Source: CALMEC01 sp031376485
GTDB lineage: Bacteria; Actinomycetota; Thermoleophilia; Miltoncostaeales; Miltoncostaeaceae
Direction: 5' to 3'
Assembly: GCA_031376485.1 (NCBI GenBank)
Contig: JANMDV010000260.1
Coordinates: forward strand, 1-5,137
Length of the DNA stretch: 5,137 bases
Part shown: positions 1 to 4,959 of the stretch, in pieces
Numbering within the stretch: the first letter of the stretch is position 1
Layout: each line of letters begins with the position of its first letter
Made by a program: the position numbers and the translations under genes
The notes under the pieces: model-generated
What the model was told of the DNA's origin: nothing
The model's input: only the letters and a program-made list of their open reading frames with translations
Database searches by the model: none

Positions 1-420
1 GCGCAAACCCCCACGCCGACGAGCCCCACGGGCACAGCCCCCGCAGCCGCCGCCGGGCAGCAGGTGATCGACCAGATCAATGCGGCGCTGACGTCGGGTG
101 GGCTGCCGTTCGTCGTGGGCAAGTCGGAGTTGGCCCCGGCCAGCACCGCCACGCTCGATCAGATCGCCGTCGTCCTCAAGGACAACGCAGCGGTCAAAGC
201 CGACGTGCGCGGGTTCACCGACAACCAGGGCGACGAGGTCAAAAATCAGCAGCTCAGTTTGGCCCGCGCACAAGCGGTTGTCGACTACCTGGTCACAAAG
301 GGGGGAATCGCCGTCGGCCGGCTCACCGCCAACGGGCTCGGCGAGGCAAACCCCATCGCACCAAACGACACCGAGGTCGGCCGCACGCGAAACCGTCGCG
401 TGGACTTCGCCCTGGCCTGA
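1..420 (+). CDS. OmpA-family C-terminal domain protein, 3' end (N-terminus outside window)
   Basis: The reading frame is open from base 1 to the TGA at 418-420, giving 139 visible residues; the start lies upstream of the window. Residues 1-21 are a Pro/Ala/Thr-rich linker. The rest is an OmpA-C fold of about 110 residues: a beta strand with LPFVVGKSEL, then GFTDNQG, then NQQLSLARAQAVVDYL, then LTANGLGEANPIAPN and the closing GRTRNRRVDF. In this family an Asp and an Arg 15 residues apart bind the diaminopimelate of peptidoglycan; here they are D74 and R89 of the fragment, with exactly that spacing. The usual GHTD motif reads GFTD. The protein is therefore expected to sit outside the membrane and tether to the cell wall, as Mycobacterium ArfA/OmpATb does. 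What precedes the linker (signal peptide, membrane anchor, BON domains) cannot be seen. The domain call is firm; the cellular role is inferred. Confidence 0.9.
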   Translation, partial: AQTPTPTSPTGTAPAAAAGQQVIDQINAALTSGGLPFVVGKSELAPASTATLDQIAVVLKDNAAVKADVRGFTDNQGDEVKNQQLSLARAQAVVDYLVTKGGIAVGRLTANGLGEANPIAPNDTEVGRTRNRRVDFALA

Positions 421-428
421 TCCCGGTC

Positions 429-483
429 GGGTCCACGCGGGAGAAGCCGTATTGCAGGCCGGCGGCGGTGTCCGCGTGGCCCC
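429..483 (+). terminator. Candidate hairpin terminator after the OmpA-like gene
   Basis: Eight nt after the OmpA-like stop codon, CCACGCGG (433-440) is perfectly complementary to CCGCGTGG (472-479). Past a single mismatch, GGG (429-431) pairs with CCC (481-483), giving 12-position arms with one mismatch around a GC-rich loop of about 31 nt. There is no T-tract, so this is not a classical intrinsic terminator; hairpins without U-tracts are common at gene ends in high-GC actinobacteria. The position suits ending the upstream transcript. Confidence 0.45.
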
Positions 484-489
484 GAGGTG

Positions 490-659
490 TTAAGTCAGCG
501 TCAATGAACTACGACGACGTTTGGCGGCTGCAAACCGTCGCCATACGGCGTCCGCGAGATCGCCGTTATGCCCGATAGCGGCGAGGCTCGCGGACACCGC
601 CGTGACTTTGAGTTTTCGCTCGCCCTCCGCCGTAGTAGTTATTCATTGACACTTCCTAA
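490..659. repeat. Long imperfect inverted repeat (about 170 bp), MITE-like or structured RNA
   Basis: The two halves of this intergenic stretch are imperfect reverse complements. Outer block: GTCAATGAACTACGACG (500-516) pairs with 631-650, with one mismatch and a 3-nt bulge; it contains the 9-bp exact pair GTCAATGAA (500-508) and TTCATTGAC (642-650). Inner blocks: ACGGCG (545-550) with CGCCGT (598-603), TCCGCGAG (551-558) with CTCGCGGA (587-594), and TCGCCG (560-565) with CGGCGA (579-584). The loop is 566-578. The poorly paired middle sections are almost equal in length (28 and 27 nt) and include GGCG/CGCC. The ends fall near TTA (490-492) and TAA (657-659). No ORF is credible inside. It could be a degraded non-autonomous transposable element, a BIME-like repeat, or a structured leader of the downstream gene; the sequence alone does not decide. 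Confidence 0.6.
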
Positions 660-673
660 GAGTCGGTTAAGAC
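646..673 (+). promoter_or_regulatory. Possible sigma70-type promoter for the MFS operon
   Basis: TTGACA (646-651) matches the -35 consensus exactly and lies at the outer edge of the right arm of the inverted repeat. Sixteen nt downstream, TAAGAC (668-673) is a poor -10. A transcript from here would have a leader of about 40 nt, yet no Shine-Dalgarno sequence precedes the ATG at 721. An alternative is GACAAT (709-714), 6 nt before that ATG, which would give a leaderless message. The local AT content is higher than in the surrounding genes. Confidence 0.3.
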
Positions 674-720
674 CACAGCACAACCGTTTAAGCGCCCGTG
701 CGCTCGGCGACAATGACCCG

Positions 721-2082
721 ATGACCCGGACACACGAACGCGCCTCTGCCGCGTGGCGTCGGCGGGCCGTGGCGTTCGTCGTCGGGCTTGTGCTGGCCGA
801 CTCGGCTGTCGTGATCCTGGCGTTGCCCGCCATCTACCGTGAGTTCTCGGCTGAGGTCGCAGACGTCGCTTGGGTCGTGACCGCGTTCAACCTGGCGCTC
901 GCCGTCGCCGCGATACCCGCCGCCACCCTCGTCAAGCGGGTCGCCGCCGCCCGGCTCTGCAGCGTCGGGATCATCGTGTTTGCCGCAGCGTCGCTAACAT
1001 GCGCCCTGGCCCCCTCGTTGGGCGTGCTTATCGGTGCCCGGGCGCTGCAAGGCGTGGCCGGCGCGGCGGCGATCTGCGCGGCCTTGGAACTCTTGCCGCA
1101 GGTCGCCGGCGGAGACCGCGGGGCGGCGCGCTCATGGGCTGCAGCCGGCATCGCGGGGGCCGCACTCGGCCCGGCGGTCGGAGGACTACTTACCCAAGTC
1201 TTCTCATGGCAGGCGATCTTCGTGGTGCAGGTGCCGCTCGCGTTGGCGCCCCTGCTCGCGATCGGATTCAGCGGGGTGCGCACGCCACCAGTGCCGGCGG
1301 GACGACCGCACCTGGCGGCCAACGCCGCGCTCGCGCTGCTTTCGGCCGGCCTGACGGCGGCGCTCTTTCTCCTCGTCTTGCTCCTGATCGAGGGCTGGCG
1401 CCTGGCGCCGCTCGCGGCGGCAGCGGTGGTCACGGTGCTGCCTGCCGCCTCGATTCTGGCGGGGCCGCTGGGGCGGCGGTTGGGCACGGCCCGCGTGCGT
1501 GCAGCCGCAGGGGCGCTCGTGGGGGCGGGTGGCCTGGCCGCGCTCGGGCTGATGCCCGGGGCGGGGTGGGGGTGGACGGTCCCTGCGCAGGTGCTCATCG
1601 GCATAGGACTCGCCTTGTCGCTCGGTGGCCTGACCGAGGCTGCGCTTGCGGGACGGTCACGGCCCGCGCTGCACGGCGGGGTCACCATCGCATCCCGCCA
1701 TGCCGGCATCGTCGTGGGATTGCTCCTTCTGACACCCGTATTCGTCGCCGATCTCGATCTGCAGCGCTCGCGTGCCGAGCAGAAGGGTGTCGAACTCGTC
1801 ATCGACGCCCCGATCGATCCGTCCACCAAGCTGCAATTGGCCGCCAAGTTGGCGACCGACGTCAGGCGCGAGCCGGGACGGCTGCCTGATGTCCGGCGCA
1901 CCATCGATGGCCTCGACGCCGACCCACGGGAACGTCCGGAGCTTTCGGCCCTCGCCGACCGTTTGGACGAGCGCTTGGACGACGCCGCCACAAGTTCGTT
2001 CTCTCGCTCCTTCCTGTTCGCCGCGCTCTTTGCGCTGGCCGGTCTCGTACCCATCGCAGCCTCCCGCCAGGTGCGTCTGTGA
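721..2082 (+). CDS. MFS transporter, drug:H+ antiporter (DHA)-like, with long loop before last TM
   Basis: A 453-residue membrane protein with about 12 hydrophobic segments, roughly at 16-38, 49-71, 78-97, 100-125, 138-156, 163-184, 199-222, 229-252, 258-277, 285-305, 325-343 and 428-447. LIGARALQGVAGA (103-115) matches MFS motif B, and LGPAVGGLLTQVFSWQAIF (149-167) matches motif C plus the following W-x-x-I-F typical of drug:proton antiporters, so export of a small molecule by proton exchange is the likely role. Motif A is degenerate (LVKRVAAARL). Residues 344-427 form a charged, Asp/Arg-rich hydrophilic loop of about 85 residues before the last helix, far longer than usual. I chose ATG 721 rather than the in-frame ATG 568, which would start in the hairpin loop of the inverted repeat and add 51 residues of non-membrane sequence. 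The stop overlaps the next gene by 4 nt. Substrate unknown. Confidence 0.9.
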   Translation: MTRTHERASAAWRRRAVAFVVGLVLADSAVVILALPAIYREFSAEVADVAWVVTAFNLALAVAAIPAATLVKRVAAARLCSVGIIVFAAASLTCALAPSLGVLIGARALQGVAGAAAICAALELLPQVAGGDRGAARSWAAAGIAGAALGPAVGGLLTQVFSWQAIFVVQVPLALAPLLAIGFSGVRTPPVPAGRPHLAANAALALLSAGLTAALFLLVLLLIEGWRLAPLAAAAVVTVLPAASILAGPLGRRLGTARVRAAAGALVGAGGLAALGLMPGAGWGWTVPAQVLIGIGLALSLGGLTEAALAGRSRPALHGGVTIASRHAGIVVGLLLLTPVFVADLDLQRSRAEQKGVELVIDAPIDPSTKLQLAAKLATDVRREPGRLPDVRRTIDGLDADPRERPELSALADRLDERLDDAATSSFSRSFLFAALFALAGLVPIAASRQVRL

Positions 2083-2525
2083 CGCCCCGCTGGGTGATCG
2101 TCGCAGCCGCGGCACTGGGCCTCGCCGTGCCAGGTGTCTACGTGGCACTGGGCGGCGGCTCGTACGATGCGCCTCGGGTCGCTGATCCCTGCCAGACGCG
2201 GGAGTGGCGCAACCCGGATGGACTCGAGCGCGTGGCCGAACAGATCGTGTTGTCCACGCTGGATGGCGTGGCGTGCGAGGTGGGGTCCAGTCGCGAGGAG
2301 CTGGTGTTGGCGCTTGCGAGCGATTCGTCGCGCGCGTCGTTCGCCCGTGATCACGGCCTCGATGACGATGGGCTGGAACGGGTCGCGCGACGGGGTCTGT
2401 CCCGCGCGATCGCCGACGCCCAGGCCGCAGGCGCGCTGTCGGCCGTGCAGGCGGCCTTGCTTCGTCAAGCGGCCCAACGGATTCCGTTGGAGCGCCTGCT
2501 GGATGCGGTCGGAGTGCTCGGCTGA
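2079..2525 (+). CDS. Small membrane-anchored or exported protein of unknown function, MFS partner
   Basis: A 148-residue protein starting at GTG 2079, whose GTGA overlaps the stop of the MFS gene, so the two are translationally coupled. Residues 4-25 are a hydrophobic segment after MTPR, with no lipobox: a signal peptide or single N-terminal anchor, placing the rest outside the membrane. The mature part has two cysteines, C38 (in VADPCQTREW) and C66 (in LDGVACEVG), which could form a disulfide. Residues 69-143 look all-helical. GSSREELVLAL, then AIADAQAAGALSAVQAALL, resembles the helical repeat of some secreted Gram-positive proteins (G-V-T-x-x-x-L-x-x-A-L ... A-x-x-A-G-x-L-T-x-x-Q-A-x-x-L). 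I recall similar small proteins next to MFS genes in Thermoleophilia, but cannot confirm this here. Function unassigned; an accessory of the transporter is an inference from gene order. The GC-rich coding pattern matches its neighbours. Confidence 0.75.
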   Translation: MTPRWVIVAAAALGLAVPGVYVALGGGSYDAPRVADPCQTREWRNPDGLERVAEQIVLSTLDGVACEVGSSREELVLALASDSSRASFARDHGLDDDGLERVARRGLSRAIADAQAAGALSAVQAALLRQAAQRIPLERLLDAVGVLG

Positions 2526-2602
2526 CGAAACGGAGCGGGTACCGATGGGCTGTTACCGAAGCCGTCGATCGCGACGCCGCATCCGCGTTTGCCCGATCCC
2601 AC

Positions 2603-2616
2603 TACAATGCCCGGAA
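2603..2616 (+). promoter_or_regulatory. -10 element immediately before aroG (leaderless start candidate)
   Basis: TACAAT (2603-2608) fits the actinobacterial -10 pattern TAnnnT, and the ATG at 2616 follows after 7 nt, where the first transcribed base would be expected. No Shine-Dalgarno sequence precedes any of the candidate starts (TTG 2589, ATG 2607, ATG 2616). No good -35 is visible 16-18 nt upstream. If TACAAT is the -10, the two upstream starts would not be in the message, so this site decides the start. Confidence 0.45.
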
Positions 2617-3992
2617 TGTCGGTCACCCACGACACGTGGACACCCGCAACCTGGCGGGGTCTCACCGCGGCGCAACAGCCTGAATGGCCGAACGCCCACG
2701 CCCTGGAACGCGCATGCGAGGAGCTGCGTGGCTTTCCGCCGCTGGTGTTCGCGGGTGAAGCCCGCTCCCTGACGCAAGCGCTCGCCCAGGTGTCCCAGGG
2801 CAAGGCTGTCCTTTTGCAGGCGGGGGACTGTGCGGAGTCGTTCCACGAGCATTCGGCCGTATCGATCCGCGAGCGCCTGCGCATCCTTCTTCAGATGGCG
2901 ATCGTGATGATGTACGGCTCCGGGCTTCCGGTGGTCAAGGTGGGTCGAATGGCCGGGCAGTTCGCCAAGCCGCGCACGTCACCGACCGAGCGCATCGGCG
3001 ATGTCGACATCCCGTCGTTTCGCGGACATATCGTCAACGACGAAGCACCGACCGCGGAGGCCCGCATCCCGGACCCGCAACGCATGGTGCGCGCTTACCA
3101 TCAGTCGGCATCCACCCTCAACCTGCTCCGCGCGTTCACGAAGGGCGGGTTCGCCGACCTGTCGCGCGTGCATGCGTGGAACCAGGAGTTCGTTGCCGGC
3201 TCTCCCGAGGGTCGCCGCTACGAACGACTGGCGGGGGACATCGAGCGGGCGTTGGCGTTCATGGCCGCCTGCGGAGTAGATCTTGGCGCAAGCCAGCACA
3301 TGCATCAGGTCGACGTGTGGACAAGTCACGAGGCGCTTCTGCTCGACTACGAGGAGGCGCTGACCCGCGAGGACTCACTCACCGGCGATTGGTACGATTG
3401 CTCGGCCCACATGCTGTGGATCGGTGAGCGCAGCCGCCAACTCGACGGCGCGCACGTCGCGTTTTTGGCGGGGGTGCATAACCCCATCGGCCTCAAGGTC
3501 GGTCCGTCCGCACCCCCCGATGCGATCGTCGCGCTGTGCGAGCGACTGGATCCCAACCGAACGCCGGGGCGTTTGACGCTGGTCCCGCGGATGGGGGCAG
3601 AACGGGTGGGGGAGGCCCTGCCGCCGGTCATCCACGCTGTGCGCGACGCAGGTCACCCGGTTGTATGGGCGTGTGACCCGATGCACGGCAATGGCATCGT
3701 CGCGACCAACGGCGTCAAGACCCGCAGCTTCGAAGCGATCATGTCGGAACTGGGTACATTCGTGTCAGTGTGCCGCGACGAGAACGTCTGGCCGGGCGGG
3801 GTGCATCTGGAGTTCACGGGCGAGGACGTCACCGAGTGCATCGGCGGCAGCCACGCGGTTTTGGAAGACGAGCTCGGAGTCCGCTACATGACCCTGTGCG
3901 ACCCACGCCTCAACGCCCGCCAGTCCCTGGATCTGGCGTTCCAGATCTCCGAGCTGCTGCGCGACCACCCGGAGTCCAGCACCGTTTCTTGA
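2616..3992 (+). CDS. aroG: Class II 3-deoxy-D-arabino-heptulosonate-7-phosphate synthase
   Basis: Condenses phosphoenolpyruvate with erythrose 4-phosphate to DAHP, the committed cytosolic step of the shikimate pathway to Trp, Tyr and Phe. It has 458 residues from ATG 2616, close to the 462 of Mycobacterium tuberculosis AroG; the in-frame starts TTG 2589 and ATG 2607 would add 9 or 3 residues. Class II signatures run in order: WTPATWRGLTAAQQPEWP (8-25), LLQAGDCAESF (66-76), GRMAGQFAKPRTSPTE (110-125), THEALLLDYEEALT-like SHEALLLDYEEALTR (237-251), AHMLWIGERSRQLDGAH (264-280), GRLTLVPRMGA (318-328), CDPMHGNG (353-360), GVHLEFTGEDVTECIGG (395-411) and CDPRLNARQSLDLAF (428-442). Metal ligands expected from the mycobacterial enzyme are all present: C72, H357, E399 and D429. 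Nothing suggests truncation. There is no aromatic biosynthesis gene next to it here. Allosteric control by aromatic amino acids is known for the family but cannot be read from sequence. Confidence 0.97.
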   Translation: MSVTHDTWTPATWRGLTAAQQPEWPNAHALERACEELRGFPPLVFAGEARSLTQALAQVSQGKAVLLQAGDCAESFHEHSAVSIRERLRILLQMAIVMMYGSGLPVVKVGRMAGQFAKPRTSPTERIGDVDIPSFRGHIVNDEAPTAEARIPDPQRMVRAYHQSASTLNLLRAFTKGGFADLSRVHAWNQEFVAGSPEGRRYERLAGDIERALAFMAACGVDLGASQHMHQVDVWTSHEALLLDYEEALTREDSLTGDWYDCSAHMLWIGERSRQLDGAHVAFLAGVHNPIGLKVGPSAPPDAIVALCERLDPNRTPGRLTLVPRMGAERVGEALPPVIHAVRDAGHPVVWACDPMHGNGIVATNGVKTRSFEAIMSELGTFVSVCRDENVWPGGVHLEFTGEDVTECIGGSHAVLEDELGVRYMTLCDPRLNARQSLDLAFQISELLRDHPESSTVS

Positions 3993-4024
3993 GCGGGATG
4001 GGCCGCTGGTTCGCCGGGCCCCGC
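3993..4024 (+). terminator. Weak hairpin just after aroG, possible terminator
   Basis: Starting directly after the aroG stop, GCGGG (3993-3997) can pair with CCCGC (4020-4024); alternatively GGGCC (4000-4004) pairs with GGCCC (4017-4021). The two 5-bp stems are mutually exclusive and there is no T-tract. The position is right for a terminator, but such pairings are frequent in GC-rich DNA. Confidence 0.25.
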
Positions 4025-4036
4025 GGAGAACAGCAA

Positions 4037-4090
4037 GTGGTGTTCGTCGATACGTGCGTTCTTGTCGCGCTCCGTCGTGCGGGACACGCG
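4037..4090 (+). pseudogene. Possible relic of a PIN-domain N-terminus
   Basis: Between aroG and vapB, the frame starting at GTG 4037 reads VVFVDTCVLVALRRAGHA. This resembles the first strand and helix of PIN toxins (hydrophobic-hydrophobic-V-D-T-x-V-L-V-A-L), including the first catalytic Asp. Beyond about 4090 the frame becomes Arg/Pro-rich low-complexity sequence with no PIN features, ends at a TGA after 4252, and shows no later catalytic acids. It may be a decayed toxin fragment in a toxin-antitoxin-rich locus, or a chance match of 18 residues. The rest of 4091-4235 contains nothing I recognise. Confidence 0.2.
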
Positions 4091-4235
4091 GCACCTGACG
4101 CACCCGTACTTGCTCACCACTCGGCGAGGAAGGCGCCGGCGTGGAGGCGCGGTCCACCAACCGCGCTCTCAAACCAGGTGGCGCCAAAGGCCTGCTGCCG
4201 TAGATCTGACGGGCGTGGTTGCTTCGGCAGCCGAG

Positions 4236-4255
4236 GCGGTATGATCGCGGTATGA
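4236..4255 (+). promoter_or_regulatory. vapBC -10 element with direct-repeat operator candidate
   Basis: TATGAT (4240-4245) is a near-consensus -10 located 6 nt before the vapB ATG (4252), which would make the message leaderless. The same segment holds a 9-bp exact direct repeat, GCGGTATGA at 4236-4244 and 4247-4255, with an 11-bp period, about one helical turn. One copy covers the -10 and the other the start codon. Ribbon-helix-helix antitoxins often bind repeats on one helix face and repress their own operon, so this is a plausible VapB operator. No clear -35 is seen. Confidence 0.45.
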
Positions 4256-4476
4256 CCACCAAGCTTGCCATCAGCCTTCCGGACGAGCTCGCAGCGCGAG
4301 CACGTCAGGCGGTCGCTGCCGGTGAGGCGCCGAGTGTCAGTGCATTCATCGCCGCAGCGATCGACGAACGGGTACGTCGCGAGAGTCTCTCGACGTTGCT
4401 TGGCGAAATGCTCGCCGAATCGGGCGGACCTATGACGGAGTCCGAGCGCGCTGCGGCTGACCGTTTGATCGGTTGA
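4252..4476 (+). CDS. vapB: VapB-type ribbon-helix-helix antitoxin
   Basis: A 74-residue protein that should neutralise the adjacent PIN toxin and repress its own operon. TTKLAISLP (2-10) is the DNA-contacting beta strand; DELAARARQAVAAG (11-24) is helix A; a turn with APSVSAF and helix B (29-43) complete the ribbon-helix-helix dimerisation domain. The tail (44-74), with LLGEMLAESGGPMTESERAA, is the usual toxin-wrapping region; the G-G-P-M-T-x-x-E motif is typical of this actinobacterial antitoxin type. ATG 4252 is chosen because the strand begins right after it; an upstream in-frame start at 4219 would lie before the -10. Its stop overlaps the toxin start by 4 nt. Confidence 0.88.
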   Translation: MTTKLAISLPDELAARARQAVAAGEAPSVSAFIAAAIDERVRRESLSTLLGEMLAESGGPMTESERAAADRLIG

Positions 4477-4847
4477 CGCTGATCCTTGATGCAGGTGCGC
4501 TCGTCGCGTTCGAGCGCAACGACCGTCATATCGTCGTGCTACTCACAAGAGCCGTCGAACGCGGAGAGGTGATCGTCGTGCCGGCAGGAGTCGTCGCCCA
4601 AGTCTGGCGGAGTCCAAGCCGGCAGGCGCGCTTGGCACGACTCTTGAACGCTGCCGACCTCGAAATCGCGCCGCTCGACGACCAGTTGGCACGTGCGGTT
4701 GGACAACTGTTGGGCGCCCGTGGCGTCACGGACGTAGTCGACGCATGCGTAGCGATCCTCGCGCGCCAGCGCACGGCGCCCGTGGTGACCAGCGATTCCA
4801 AGGACCTGAAGCATCTCGACGCGACCCTCCGGCTCATCGAGTGCTGA
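4473..4847 (+). CDS. vapC: VapC-type PIN-domain toxin ribonuclease
   Basis: A 124-residue PIN-domain protein, predicted to be a Mg2+/Mn2+-dependent endoribonuclease that cuts tRNA or rRNA when freed from the antitoxin. The TTG start is forced: a stop lies at 4458-4460 in this frame and no other start codon intervenes before the first strand. TTGA overlaps the vapB stop, indicating translational coupling that keeps antitoxin in excess. Catalytic acids: D6 in LILDAGAL, D87 and D90 in TDVVDACVA, and D108 in VTSDSKDL. At the usual second acidic position (normally Glu) the sequence has Gln, Q43 in GVVAQVWR. From memory this AQVWR variant is shared by an actinobacterial VapC subgroup, so it need not mean inactivity. 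The RNA target cannot be predicted. Confidence 0.88.
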   Translation: MTLILDAGALVAFERNDRHIVVLLTRAVERGEVIVVPAGVVAQVWRSPSRQARLARLLNAADLEIAPLDDQLARAVGQLLGARGVTDVVDACVAILARQRTAPVVTSDSKDLKHLDATLRLIEC

Positions 4848-4916
4848 CCAGCCTTGCCAGACTCAAGGCGCGGTGGAACGGCCTCTTGCCGAACGCACGC
4901 AAACTGCAGTTATGTC

Positions 4917-4928
4917 CGTTTCGAAACG
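4917..4928. repeat. 12-bp perfect palindrome between convergent toxin genes
   Basis: CGTTTCGAAACG is a perfect palindrome in the 112-bp gap (4848-4959) between vapC and the converging minus-strand PIN gene. It lies at the 3' ends of both genes, so an operator role is unlikely; with a zero-length loop it is also a poor terminator. Nothing else is recognisable in this gap. Confidence 0.3.
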
Positions 4929-4959
4929 ATCGAGGCTCCCCTCCGGGTGGTGCGTGTGA

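Noticed and set aside
568..720. N-terminal extension of the MFS protein from ATG 568
   Set aside because: The start lies in the loop of the inverted repeat, the extra 51 residues are not membrane-like, and the natural MFS N-terminus with a short basic lead follows ATG 721.
870..1889. 339-codon plus-strand frame inside the MFS gene
   Set aside because: Gly/Arg-rich shadow translation in another frame of the transporter, with no recognisable fold.
834..2477. 547-codon minus-strand open frame opposite the MFS operon
   Set aside because: It is antisense to two well-supported genes, its translation is Arg/Ser/Pro/Ala-rich with no domain, and long antisense frames are expected in high-GC DNA.
2537..2559. 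TACCGA direct repeat and GGTA/TACC inverted pair upstream of aroG
   Set aside because: Only 4-6 bp each, with no matching regulator nearby; consistent with chance.
2134..2772. 212-codon plus-strand frame across the small exported gene and the aroG 5' end
   Set aside because: It overlaps two better genes out of frame and has Arg/Cys/Trp-rich shadow composition.
4008..4020. GGTTCG resembling a tRNA T-loop after aroG
   Set aside because: No acceptor, D or anticodon stem can be built around it, and the upstream bases are the aroG coding end.
3770..4255. 161-codon plus-strand frame spanning the aroG 3' end and the intergenic region
   Set aside because: Most of it is a shadow of aroG; only the 18-residue PIN-like stretch after 4037 was kept, as a weak relic.
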